From the NCBI RefSeq assembly GCF_003268775.1, contig NZ_QLSU01000005.1, forward strand, positions 310,001-374,000: DNA of 64,000 nucleotides, in the 5' to 3' direction. The translations under genes and the position numbers were made by a program. The notes under the pieces were generated by a model, which worked only from the letters and a program-made list of their open reading frames with translations, did no database searches and was not told where the DNA came from. The DNA is from Paraburkholderia unamae. Its GTDB lineage: Bacteria; Pseudomonadota; Gammaproteobacteria; Burkholderiales; Burkholderiaceae. This document shows, in pieces, positions 9,539 through 17,386 of the stretch (the stretch's first letter is position 1; every line of letters begins with the position of its first letter).

Positions 9539-10687
9539 ATGAAACTCGATCGCTATACCCTGCTGGGCCGTTCCGGGCTGCGCGTGAGCCCCATTGCTCT
9601 CGGCACGATGACGTTCGGCACCGAATGGGGCTGGGGCGCCGACGAAGCCACCGCACGGCGACTCTTCGATCTTTACGTCGATGCGGGCGGCAACTTCATC
9701 GACACCGCCGACCTTTACACCGAGGGCACAAGCGAATCGTGGGTCGGCCGCTTCGCGGCGGCGCGTGGTTTGCGCGAGCGGCTCGTCATCGCGACCAAAT
9801 ACTCCTACAACGCGAAATCGGGCAATCCGAATGCAGGCGGCAACCATCGCAAGAATCTGCTGCGCGCGCTGGAGGGTTCGCTCAAGCGCCTCGGCACCGA
9901 CTACATCGATCTCTATTACCTGCACACGTGGGATCGCATGACGCCCGTCGACGAAGTCATGCGCGCCATGGACGACGCGGTGCGCGCGGGCAAGATCCGC
10001 TACGTGGGCCTTTCCGACGTTCCGGCCTGGTACGCGGGCCGCGCGCAGACGCTCGCCGACTGGCGCGGCTTCGAACCGGTCGCGGCCATGCAGCTCGAAT
10101 ACTCGCTGATCGAGCGCAACGCGGAACACGAGTTTGCGGATCTCGCGACCCAACTCGGCATGGGCCTCGTGCCGTGGAGTCCACTCGGCATGGGCGTGCT
10201 GTCGGGCAAATACCGGCCCTCGCAAACTAGCGCTGATGGCGCTCACAACGCTTCGGGTCTTGCGGGTGTGTCCGGCGAGGGCCGTCTGCAAACGGTGGGC
10301 GCCAAGCCGCCGCCTGGCTTCGACAAGCTTTCGCCGCGCAACTTCGCGATCGTCGCAGAGTTGGAGCGCGTCGCCCACGAGGCCAACCGGCCGATGGCGC
10401 AAGTCGCCCTGAACTGGCTGTATCAGAAACGAGGCGTCGCGAGCATCATCGTCGGCGCAACCCAGGCCTCGCAACTGGAGCAATCGCTCGGCGCGCTCGA
10501 ATTCGCGCTCGCGCCGGAACTGGTTGCGCGCCTCGACGCGGCCTCCGAACCCGCCCATCCGTTTCCGTACTACATGTTCGCTGACGGTCATCAGGCGCGC
10601 ATTCACGGCCAGGTCGATGTGCGCGCGACGCCCGCCAATCATGCCCATGTGCAACGCGTGCCCGCGCCGCCGGCCACGCAATCGTAA
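9539..10687 (+). CDS. Aldo/keto reductase
   Basis: 382-residue NADPH-dependent oxidoreductase of the AKR superfamily. The expected tetrad is visible: Asp and Tyr in FIDTADLYTEG (about residues 58-68), Lys in VIATKYSY and His in YYLHTWD. The barrel continues with GLSDVPAW, PWSPLGMGVLSGKY and IIVGATQASQLEQS at the cofactor site. The tail after residue 350 is longer than in many relatives. The ATG at 9539 has GAGGAA about 8 bases upstream. It is divergent from, and probably controlled by, the LysR gene. The substrate cannot be told from sequence. Confidence 0.92.
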   Translation: MKLDRYTLLGRSGLRVSPIALGTMTFGTEWGWGADEATARRLFDLYVDAGGNFIDTADLYTEGTSESWVGRFAAARGLRERLVIATKYSYNAKSGNPNAGGNHRKNLLRALEGSLKRLGTDYIDLYYLHTWDRMTPVDEVMRAMDDAVRAGKIRYVGLSDVPAWYAGRAQTLADWRGFEPVAAMQLEYSLIERNAEHEFADLATQLGMGLVPWSPLGMGVLSGKYRPSQTSADGAHNASGLAGVSGEGRLQTVGAKPPPGFDKLSPRNFAIVAELERVAHEANRPMAQVALNWLYQKRGVASIIVGATQASQLEQSLGALEFALAPELVARLDAASEPAHPFPYYMFADGHQARIHGQVDVRATPANHAHVQRVPAPPATQS

Positions 10688-11226
10688 CGAATTTACGGCG
10701 TTTGCCAGGACGCCACGTCTTTGCGCGTGGCGATTTATGCACGCACGATCGTTAAATCACAGGCCAATGCTGGCGAGCGAAAGTATTAATCCGCCGATTG
10801 GAGAGAAACGGACGCTTACATAGTTTTAATTCTTATTAACGTTTCGACGTCAACGCGATCGCATAATCAACCGTTGTAGATGGGTGGCGCTGTCGCGCCA
10901 TGCAGGCAAGCTCGCAGCGAGCGTGCGGCACAGCGTCACGCGAGCGCGACATGACGCCTGCGAGCGCGTGGCTCAGCGGTTGCGGGGCGAGCGACTGAGG
11001 GATTGTGCGGGGCAGCAGCCGTGGCATGCCGAATGCGCGACATGGCGATTCATGCGGCATGGTGCATGACGAAGAACATCTCGACAATTATATTCCCGCG
11101 CCGTTAATCATTTGTATCGCTGTCCGAATAAAGCAACACGCGCGCCGGAAAAGCACTGTTACCGCAAGCGGGGCTAGCGCAATTGAAGTGCCGAGCCGGA
11201 TAATCGGCTTACACAGGAGAATGATC
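10688..11226. other. Gene-free stretch between reductase and small ORF
   Basis: No convincing protein in six frames. A weak hairpin (CGCCACG/CGTGGCG, 10711-10732), poor in following Ts, may end the reductase transcript. An AT-rich patch at about 10770-10870 and another at 11080-11160 are the likely promoter area for the small gene at 11227. Confidence 0.5.
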
Positions 11227-11376
11227 ATGGACGCCAAACCGCCAAGGATTCCGACCCCGGACCAAGTTTTCAGCCCGGATCCGGAACCGGTGGCCGTCGA
11301 GTTTCTCGGCGATGAATTGCCCGCTCACGTGCGGGCATTTCTTGACGAGCAACGCAAGGCACACGAACAGAAGTGA
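11227..11376 (+). CDS. Small hypothetical protein (49 aa)
   Basis: Encodes 49 residues: a Pro-rich N-terminus (MDAKPPRIPTPDQVF) and an amphipathic, charged C-terminus (VRAFLDEQRKAHEQK). No signal peptide or membrane segment. AGGAGA at 11215-11220 is 6 bases before the ATG at 11227. The ATG at 11221 would leave no spacing, so 11227 is preferred. Codon use matches neighbouring genes, which supports a real product. Function unknown. Confidence 0.62.
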   Translation: MDAKPPRIPTPDQVFSPDPEPVAVEFLGDELPAHVRAFLDEQRKAHEQK

Positions 11377-11600
11377 CGGGGAACGCACACGCGGCGCAAA
11401 GGCGTGTGCGTATCAGCATGCGCACTGCTGACAGGCGCAATGCGGGCTTGCGCGCGTTAATTCTGCGCGCGACGTTGTGCTCGCGATGCCTGTCTGATTA
11501 GTTGATGCGTTTGATTGGCACGCTTGATTGCGTGCGCGCTTCTCTGCGGTCGCTCGAAACGACTGCGTCGCTGCCGACCGCAGGCACAGCATAACCGGCT

Positions 11601-12227
11601 ATGCTTCGCTTTTCCCTGCCGGCCTCTTCCCACTCCATGTCTTTTTTCATCCGTACGAGCGCGCGTTGCGCCGCCGCGATGCTTTTCGCCCTACCGTTCA
11701 CGTCCGCCCATGCCGATGGCGACGACACCGCGCTCACCAACCTCGTCGCACTCGTTTCGCAGCGCCTCGCGCTCGCCGAACCGGTCGCGCACTGGAAGTG
11801 GCAACACCACAAGCCGATCACCGATACGCCCCGCGAAGACGCCCTGCTCGCCGATGTCCAGAAGCGCGCCGCGGCGGCCGGCGTCGACCCCGCGTTTGCG
11901 CGTACCTTCTTCCGCGATCAGATCGATGCAAGCACGCAGGTGCAAAAGTCGCTGTTCGACACGTGGCGCACCTCGCAGGCGCCGAGCGACCCGGCGCCGG
12001 ATCTCGCCACCGCCACCCGGCCGCAACTCGACCAGCTCACCGCGCGGTTGATCGGCGCGCTCGCTCGCGTGCAGCCGATGCGTCAGGCGCCGGATTGTCC
12101 GGCGCGCGTCGCACGGTCGGTGGCGAGCTGGAAGGAACTCACGCGCTACGACTCCACGCGCGCGAACGCCATGACTCAGGCACTGGGACATGTTTGCGAG
12201 TCGGGTGGCGTAGGTGGTGTCGCCTGA
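11601..12227 (+). CDS. Exported chorismate mutase, AroQ-gamma type
   Basis: Converts chorismate to prephenate; the gamma subclass is exported to the periplasm or outside the cell. The protein is up to 208 residues. After a signal peptide ending near SAHA|DGDD comes the all-helical AroQ fold: LVALVSQRLALAEPVAHWKW, with the basic residues and the following KPITD...RE region expected in the active site, then FFRDQIDASTQVQ. A second ATG at 11637 gives a cleaner signal peptide and may be the true start. It is a stand-alone gene, unlike the cytosolic chorismate mutase fused to prephenate dehydratase. Gamma-type enzymes occur in several pathogens and plant associates; the role here is unknown. Confidence 0.83.
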   Translation: MLRFSLPASSHSMSFFIRTSARCAAAMLFALPFTSAHADGDDTALTNLVALVSQRLALAEPVAHWKWQHHKPITDTPREDALLADVQKRAAAAGVDPAFARTFFRDQIDASTQVQKSLFDTWRTSQAPSDPAPDLATATRPQLDQLTARLIGALARVQPMRQAPDCPARVARSVASWKELTRYDSTRANAMTQALGHVCESGGVGGVA

Positions 12228-12250
12228 ATGCCACCCGCCCGCTTCGCGGG

Positions 12251-13417
12251 TCAGGCCGGGCTCGTCAGCCCGGCCGCTTCGGAAGGTTGCAGCACCTGCA
12301 CGCTCAAGCCGCGCTCGAAGCGGCTTTGCAGGATGCGCCAGGTCGAGAGCTCGAACGCGCGTTCGACCGCCGGATCCGCAAGCAGCGCCGCTTCGGCCGA
12401 ACTGGCGAAAGCGCCCACATAGCACCATCGATCGATCAAATGAAAGACGTCGGCGCCGTTCGCGTTGTCCTGCTCCTGCACGAGCACGGCGCCGCCGAAC
12501 GGCCAGGGCGCCGCGCCGAGATCGGCGGGGTCTCGCTTCGACACACGCGGCAAGCGGTTGAATGACGGCTTGAGCATCGCGATCCATTGCGCCTCGGCGA
12601 GGAGCGCGCCCAGCTCGCCACCCGTCGCGCGCCACTCCACGCGCCGCACCTGCTGCGCCATGCGTTGTTCGCGCGACGACCGACGGTCGCCCGAGAGGTG
12701 CGAGCGCACGCGCTGGCGCACCCGCACGCTGCGCCCGACGTAGAGCGGCACGTCATTCTCGCCATAGAACGCATAAACGCCGTGCCCGGCCGGAGCCGTC
12801 TCGATGAGTTCATCGGTAATGTCGCCGGCCAGCACGTGACGGCGCGTCGTGCGCTCGATTTGCGCCGCCAGCGCGTCCTCGGGCACGAGTGCCGGCAACC
12901 GCTGCCAGAACTGCCAGAGCAGATCGGCGTCGGCGAGCGCGCGGTGGCGGTCCGACGGCACGAGCGCGTGGCGCTCGACCAGCGCATCGAGGCCGTGGCG
13001 CTTCTCGCCCGGAAAAAGCGCCCGCGACAGGCGCACCGTGCAGAGCACGTCCGGATTGAAGGAATAACCGGCACGCTCGAACTCCGCGCGCAAGAAGCCG
13101 CGATCGAAGGCCGCGTTATGCGCGATGAACAGCTTGCCGGCCAACCGCTCGTAGAGCCCGGCGGCGATATCGGCAAAGCTCGGGGCGCCGCGCACCATCT
13201 TGTCCGTGATACCCGTGAGTTGCTGGATAAAGGGCGGAATCGACTGGCCGGGATCGACGAGCGTACTCCATCGCGTCACCTGCCCTTGCGCCACTTCGAC
13301 CACGCCAACTTCAGTGATCCGGTGCTCGCCGACCGAGCCTCCTGTTGTCTCGAGATCGACAAAAACGAGGGGAAGATCGCCGGCAGTCTGTGCGGCGTTC
13401 AAGGAGGATTCAAGCAT
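12251..13417 (-). CDS. DnaQ-like 3'-5' exonuclease fused to GIY-YIG nuclease domain
   Basis: A 388-residue two-nuclease protein. Residues about 15-185 are a DEDDh exonuclease: VFVDLETTGG (ExoI Asp/Glu), FIAHNAAFDRGFL (ExoII) and HRALADADLLW (ExoIII His/Asp). Residues about 215-300 are a GIY-YIG endonuclease module: GHGVYAFYGENDVPLYVGRS. The architecture matches bacterial PolC-epsilon/UvrC-N (Cho-like) proteins associated with DNA repair. The ATG at 13417 is preferred; the 39-residue upstream extension (from 13534) lacks family similarity and has poor coding character. The gene stands alone between the chorismate mutase gene (convergent) and csp. Confidence 0.87.
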   Translation of the reverse strand: MLESSLNAAQTAGDLPLVFVDLETTGGSVGEHRITEVGVVEVAQGQVTRWSTLVDPGQSIPPFIQQLTGITDKMVRGAPSFADIAAGLYERLAGKLFIAHNAAFDRGFLRAEFERAGYSFNPDVLCTVRLSRALFPGEKRHGLDALVERHALVPSDRHRALADADLLWQFWQRLPALVPEDALAAQIERTTRRHVLAGDITDELIETAPAGHGVYAFYGENDVPLYVGRSVRVRQRVRSHLSGDRRSSREQRMAQQVRRVEWRATGGELGALLAEAQWIAMLKPSFNRLPRVSKRDPADLGAAPWPFGGAVLVQEQDNANGADVFHLIDRWCYVGAFASSAEAALLADPAVERAFELSTWRILQSRFERGLSVQVLQPSEAAGLTSPA

Positions 13418-13621
13418 GATGAAACAGCAGGGAAATTGGAAAACGGCCCAAGTATGCACCGTTTGGACGCCGCGCGGCGACGGCGTCGGCAAGATGAATC
13501 CCGTTTGCCGATTTTTCGAAGCCCGAATCGGCAAATCCGGCTAATCCAGGGTTTTCCCGATTAACCAGGCGGCCAAAAAAATGCGGCCATTATTATCACG
13601 CGAATATCAATATGCCAAAAA

Positions 13622-13648
13622 TAAAAAAGCCCCGGATTTGTCCGGGGC
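13622..13648 (-). terminator. Terminator of the cold-shock gene
   Basis: An 8-bp stem (GCCCCGGA/TCCGGGGC) with a 4-base loop. Reading the minus strand it is followed by TTTTTT, 47 bases after the csp stop. Confidence 0.88.
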
Positions 13649-13694
13649 TCTGTACGACTTGAGCGCTCGCGCGGCGAGCGCCCGCACGCTGTCA

Positions 13695-13898
13695 TTACAG
13701 CGGCTGGATGTTCGCGGCCTGCTTGCCCTTCGGACCCACCTTGACGTCGAACGAGACACGCTGGTTCTCCTTCAGCGACTTGAAGCCGTCGGCGCGGATT
13801 TCCGAGAAGTGCGCGAACAGATCGTCGCCGCCGGCGTCAGACGTGATAAAGCCAAAGCCCTTCGCATCATTGAACCATTTGACGATACCGGTTTCCAT
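13695..13898 (-). CDS. Cold-shock protein (CspA family)
   Basis: 67-residue single OB-fold RNA chaperone that melts mRNA secondary structure. The motifs RNP1 (KGFGFIT) and RNP2 (DLFAHFS) are intact. The N-terminus [17 protein letters not shown] is the standard one. It is monocistronic with its own terminator. About 410 bases of AT-rich DNA lie upstream, leaving room for the long structured leader typical of cspA-type genes. Confidence 0.95.
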   Translation of the reverse strand: METGIVKWFNDAKGFGFITSDAGGDDLFAHFSEIRADGFKSLKENQRVSFDVKVGPKGKQAANIQPL

Positions 13899-14312
13899 GT
13901 TTCAGTTTCCCTCGAGATTTTAATGACGCGGGCATTCACCCTCGCGCCGTATACCAGCCAATTCCCGCTGTTCCGCATCAGGTGAATTCCACTTATTGGA
14001 ATTGAAGCGGAACGAAAATCAGCATTGCCGTTATACGGGGAACGCCAATCGGCAGTCAAGCGAATTTTTTATAACAGCATTCCCGATTCGAAGATAAAAG
14101 CGGTACGCATCAAAAAATCTTCAGAAAATCGTATGCCATGTGAATGAATATCGGAATGCGTCATTTTTACCCGATTATCTTCTTCACGTCACATCTACCG
14201 GGAAGTTTTTCCCGAAGTGTAACAATTCGTGTCAAACGTAAGTGTTTCTACCGGTTGTTCGAGTAATACATTCAATTCAAGATTCATATTGTTAGAGGCA
14301 TCGGAGGTCATC
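13899..14312. other. AT-rich divergent region between csp and small gene
   Basis: No protein-coding signal. This is the upstream region of both the minus-strand csp gene and the plus-strand 66-residue gene, markedly more AT-rich than its surroundings. It probably holds the csp promoter and 5' leader. I could not place promoter boxes with confidence. Confidence 0.5.
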
Positions 14313-14513
14313 ATGCTGACGACTCTGCGGAGATGGATCCATTGGCTCGTGCAAACCGATGCAATGGCGTCGACGGCTGAAGAAGCCGAGACCTATGGCG
14401 CGTGGCACGGGGACCATTGGCACAACCTGCTGTGTTCCCCTATGGACGCACGGCACTACGTAATGGAAGACTGGAGCCTACAGCCGGAACCCCCGCAGAC
14501 TGGCGCCCGATAA
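14313..14513 (+). CDS. Small hypothetical protein (66 aa)
   Basis: 66 residues, rich in Trp and His (RRWIHWLVQ, WHGDHWHNL). No signal peptide and no clear membrane segment. GGAGG at 14303-14307 sits 5 bases before the ATG, a strong ribosome site, so the in-frame start at 14229 is not needed. Codon bias is compatible with a real gene. Function unknown; the aromatic/His pattern hints at metal or cofactor contact, but nothing more can be said. Confidence 0.6.
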   Translation: MLTTLRRWIHWLVQTDAMASTAEEAETYGAWHGDHWHNLLCSPMDARHYVMEDWSLQPEPPQTGAR

Positions 14514-14581
14514 GGCTTTCGGGCAGGCTTTCAGGCGGCGGCGGGCAAGACGGCGGTGAACCGCGAGTGAAAAACGCGGGC

Positions 14582-14666
14582 AAAAAAAAGCGCGGCTGGA
14601 AGGCCGCGCCGACAAAGGTTTGGAGATCTTTTTCGTCAACGAAAAAGTCTGCTTCGGAAAGCAGCA
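14582..14666 (-). ncRNA. Candidate small RNA, about 85 nt
   Basis: Reading the minus strand: TTAATG (14696-14701), an 18-base spacer and TATACT (14672-14677). The predicted transcript then holds a hairpin GCTT-TCCG-AAGC (14651-14662), a hairpin CTTTTTCG-TTGA-CGAAAAAG (14628-14647), and a classic intrinsic terminator, GCGCGGC/GCCGCGC followed by eight T (14582-14609). No minus-strand protein gene ends here for the terminator to serve. This is a prediction from layout only; the -35 box is weak. Confidence 0.45.
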
Positions 14667-14885
14667 ATTGCAGTATAGCCGCACTCTCGTCTGACCATTA
14701 AGCTTACGACAGACAATCATCTGTTACGCTGATCGCAATAATCAGAACGGGTCATTTAAGCCGTTTTGCGCAATCAATTGTTGTAGCGATCGCACAACGC
14801 CCGTGCGGTTGACACCCCCCTCTCAATTTCGCGAAACCCGCTCGAAGCCTTTACCAGCAGGGCTTAAGGGCAGCGGCTTAATCAT

Positions 14886-14921
14886 TTCCGATATCGCAAT
14901 ACTTTATTGCGCAAATCGGAA
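14886..14921. repeat. 36-base imperfect palindrome in porin upstream region
   Basis: Outer arms TTCCGAT/ATCGGAA and inner arms GCAATA/TATTGC (TTATTGC on the right) are separated by short asymmetric bulges, about 160 bases before the porin ATG. It could be a regulator site or a leader hairpin. The rest of 14670-15080 shows no coding potential. Confidence 0.55.
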
Positions 14922-15080
14922 TACCCCCTTTTCGAACACCCTCTCTACACTCTGGCTGTCTGGAAACCGACTTGACGGATTAATTCGTACCACGCGAACT
15001 TTGCCTCTCGCTGCGCTTCGCGTGGACGGTTTCCCAAACGGGTTCAACGAAACCCACCTCTGTTCTCGGAGTTTACAAAG

Positions 15081-16250
15081 ATGAAAAAGACTCTCATGGT
15101 CGCTGCCCTGACGGGCGTTTTTGCAACGGCTGCGCACGCGCAAAGCAGCGTTACGCTGTACGGCCTGATCGACGCCGGCATCACCTACGCAAACAACTCC
15201 GGCGGCCACAGCCTCTGGAAGGCAACGAGCGGCACGGTCAACGGCAGCCGTTGGGGCCTGCGCGGTTCTGAAGACCTCGGTGGCGGTCTGAAGGCCATCT
15301 TCACGTTGGAAAACGGCTTCAACATCATGAACGGCACGTCGGGCCAGTCGGGCCGTATGTTCGGCCGTCAGGCTTTCGTCGGTCTCGCAAGCGACCAGTA
15401 CGGCGCGGTCACCCTCGGTCGTCAGTACGACTCCGTGGTCGACTACGTCGCACCGCTGTCGAACACCGGCACGCAATACGGCGGCACGATCGCTGCCCAC
15501 CCGTTCGATAACGACAACCTGAACAACTCGGTTCGTTTCAACAACACGGTCAAGTACACGAGCATCAACTACGCCGGCTTCAAGTTCGGCGGCACGTACT
15601 CGTTCTCGAACAGCACCGAATTCGCAAACAACCGTGCATACAGCTTCGGCGCATCGTATAGCTGGGGCGGCCTGAACGTCGCAGCCGGCTACCTGCAACT
15701 GAACAACGACATGAACAACGCAGCAGTGTTCTCGTCGGCGTCGGCAGGCGCGCAAACGGGTGAGTGGACGTTCCTGGCAGGCCGTCAGCGCACGTTCGGT
15801 GGTGGCATCAACTACACGTTCGGCCCGGCAACGGCTGGCTTCGTGTACACGCAGACGAACCTGAGCGACGCAGCAGGCGGCGGCATCTCGGGTACGCAAT
15901 CGGGTACGGGCACGGCAACGACGGGCGGCATTGGCTTCAACGCCAACAGCGCACGCTTCCAGAACTTTGAAGGTAACGTCCGTTACGCTCTGACCCCGGC
16001 CCTGAGCCTGGCTGGCGCGTACACGTACACCCGTGCAAACATCGGCGGCGGCGTGAACCCGAACTACAACACGGTTGCACTCCAGTCGGACTACGCACTG
16101 TCGAAGCGCACCGACGTCTACCTGCAAGGCGACTGGCAACACGTGTCGTCGAACCCGGAGAACATCGGCGCTTACCTGAACGGTCTCGGTTCGGCATCGA
16201 CCCGTCAAGACCAGGTCGCTGTGACGGTTGGTATGCGTCACCGCTTCTAA
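15081..16250 (+). CDS. Outer-membrane porin (Burkholderia general porin family)
   Basis: 389-residue trimeric 16-strand beta-barrel porin for passive uptake of small solutes. The signal peptide MKKTLMVAALTGVFATAAHA is cleaved before QSS. The first strand VTLYGLIDAGITYANN is the hallmark of the Burkholderia/Neisseria porin family. The protein ends in Phe (VGMRHRF), the Bam recognition signal. Codon choice is more restricted than in neighbours, as expected for a highly expressed gene. GGAG lies about 10 bases before the ATG. The long AT-rich upstream region carries a palindrome and a candidate sRNA gene. Confidence 0.95.
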   Translation: MKKTLMVAALTGVFATAAHAQSSVTLYGLIDAGITYANNSGGHSLWKATSGTVNGSRWGLRGSEDLGGGLKAIFTLENGFNIMNGTSGQSGRMFGRQAFVGLASDQYGAVTLGRQYDSVVDYVAPLSNTGTQYGGTIAAHPFDNDNLNNSVRFNNTVKYTSINYAGFKFGGTYSFSNSTEFANNRAYSFGASYSWGGLNVAAGYLQLNNDMNNAAVFSSASAGAQTGEWTFLAGRQRTFGGGINYTFGPATAGFVYTQTNLSDAAGGGISGTQSGTGTATTGGIGFNANSARFQNFEGNVRYALTPALSLAGAYTYTRANIGGGVNPNYNTVALQSDYALSKRTDVYLQGDWQHVSSNPENIGAYLNGLGSASTRQDQVAVTVGMRHRF

Positions 16251-16286
16251 GCCGCACGCTGCTGGCCCCTGTGGCCAGCGTTGCAG

Positions 16287-16317
16287 CTAAAAAAAGGCAC
16301 CCTCGGGTGCCTTTTTT
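16287..16317. terminator. Bidirectional terminator between porin and greB
   Basis: AAAAAAGGCACCC-TC-GGGTGCCTTTTTT: a GC-rich stem flanked by A- and T-runs, so it can stop the porin (plus) and greB (minus) transcripts. Confidence 0.9.
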
Positions 16318-16332
16318 CATTGGCGCCGCAAC

Positions 16333-16896
16333 TCAGGCGGGCGGCGCCGGATAGCGCACGTCGAGCACGTCGATCGTCTCCGGCCCGACCGGCGTGTACA
16401 GCGTCACCTGATCGCCGATCTTCGCCTTCAGGAGGGCGCGTGCGACAGGCGAAACCCAGCTCACGTGGCCGACATCGAGATCGACCTCGTCGACGCCGAC
16501 GATCGTGACCGTATGCGCCTCGCCGTCCTCGGTGCCGTATTCGACGGTCGCGCCGAAAAACACCTGGTCCACGTTCTCTTGCCGGCTGCTGTCGACGACC
16601 TCGGCCAGATCGAGGCGCTTCGTGAGGAAGCGAATGCGCCGGTCGATCTCGCGCAGCCGCCGCTTGCCGTAGATATAGTCGCCGTTCTCCGAGCGGTCGC
16701 CGTTCGAAGCGGCCCACGAGACGAGCTTGACCACCTCGGGGCGCTCCTCGTCGATCAGGTGCAGCAGCTCGTTGCGCATGCGCTCATAGCCGGCGGGCGT
16801 CATGTAGTTCTTCGTGCCGGCGGGAATCGCAGGGTAACCGGCTTCGAGATCGTCGTCGTCGTTGTCGGTCGATTCTTTGACAAAGGCCTTGTTCAT
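16333..16896 (-). CDS. greB: Transcription elongation factor GreB
   Basis: 187 residues. It enters the RNA polymerase secondary channel and stimulates cleavage of backtracked transcripts. An N-terminal coiled-coil hairpin (from about residue 30; YMTPAGYERMRNELLHLI) includes SENGDYIYGKRRLREID, characteristic of GreA/GreB. The FKBP-like C-terminal domain follows (TVTIVGVDEVD, WVSPVARALLKAKIGD). GreB rather than GreA is indicated by YIYGKRRLREIDRRIRFL. An acidic N-terminal extension (TDNDDDDLE) is present. It lies just ahead of the tRNA-Arg pair and convergent with the porin. Confidence 0.93.
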   Translation of the reverse strand: MNKAFVKESTDNDDDDLEAGYPAIPAGTKNYMTPAGYERMRNELLHLIDEERPEVVKLVSWAASNGDRSENGDYIYGKRRLREIDRRIRFLTKRLDLAEVVDSSRQENVDQVFFGATVEYGTEDGEAHTVTIVGVDEVDLDVGHVSWVSPVARALLKAKIGDQVTLYTPVGPETIDVLDVRYPAPPA

Positions 16897-17038
16897 GATG
16901 GTTTGCTGCGGTGTTGGTGCGTGCCAGTGCGGGCGCCCGGAACGCTGACGCCTACTACCCTACTACGACAAACAGGTTACACGAAGCGCTTCTCAAGACA
17001 AATCGCGATAAGGGTCTTCCCTTTTTTCAAACCCCTGC

Positions 17039-17044
17039 TATAAT
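17039..17044 (+). promoter_or_regulatory. -10 box of tRNA-Arg
   Basis: A perfect TATAAT 14 bases before the mature tRNA 5' end. The -35 region is poor. It could drive both tRNA-Arg copies. Confidence 0.6.
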
Positions 17045-17057
17045 CTCACTTCTGCGT

Positions 17058-17134
17058 GCGGCTGTAGCTCAGTTGGATAGAGTACTTGGCTACGAACCAA
17101 GGGGTCGTGGGTTCGAATCCTGCCAGCCGCGCCA
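17058..17134 (+). tRNA. tRNA-Arg(ACG), copy 1
   Basis: 77 bases with CCA encoded. The acceptor GCGGCTG pairs with CAGCCGC. The anticodon stem CTTGG/CCAAG closes loop CTACGAA, giving ACG (read as ICG), decoding CGU/CGC/CGA. The T-arm GGTTCGAATCC is present. Confidence 0.97.
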
Positions 17135-17216
17135 CTTATTCGATGCTTTTGCCGTTTTGCTTTTCGGCGGCAAAAGTTTCAGGCAGTATATGTTGTAGGT
17201 TGTACCGCTTTAGCGT

Positions 17217-17293
17217 GCGGCTGTAGCTCAGTTGGATAGAGTACTTGGCTACGAACCAAGGGGTCGTGGGTTCGAATCCTGCCAGCCGCGCCA
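17217..17293 (+). tRNA. tRNA-Arg(ACG), copy 2
   Basis: Identical over all 77 bases to the copy starting 159 bases upstream. The 82-base spacer holds a stem-loop (CTTTTGCC/GGCAAAAG, about 17150-17176) that could be a processing structure. The likely pair is a tandem duplication read as one transcript. Confidence 0.97.
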
Positions 17294-17299
17294 CCATTC

Positions 17300-17330
17300 A
17301 AAGGGCCTTTCCAATCGGAAAGGCCCTTTG
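17300..17330 (+). terminator. Terminator after tRNA-Arg pair
   Basis: AAAGGGCCTTTCC-AATC-GGAAAGGCCCTTT forms a long perfect stem 7 bases after the second tRNA, followed by a T-rich stretch. Confidence 0.85.
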
Positions 17331-17386
17331 TCTTTTCAGCGGCAAAATCGGCTGCTGCCTGCTTGCTTCTCCCGGTTCGCGAATCG

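Noticed and set aside
14809..14814. TTGACA upstream of the porin as a -35 box
   Set aside because: No acceptable -10 box lies 16-18 bases downstream, so I do not call a promoter there.
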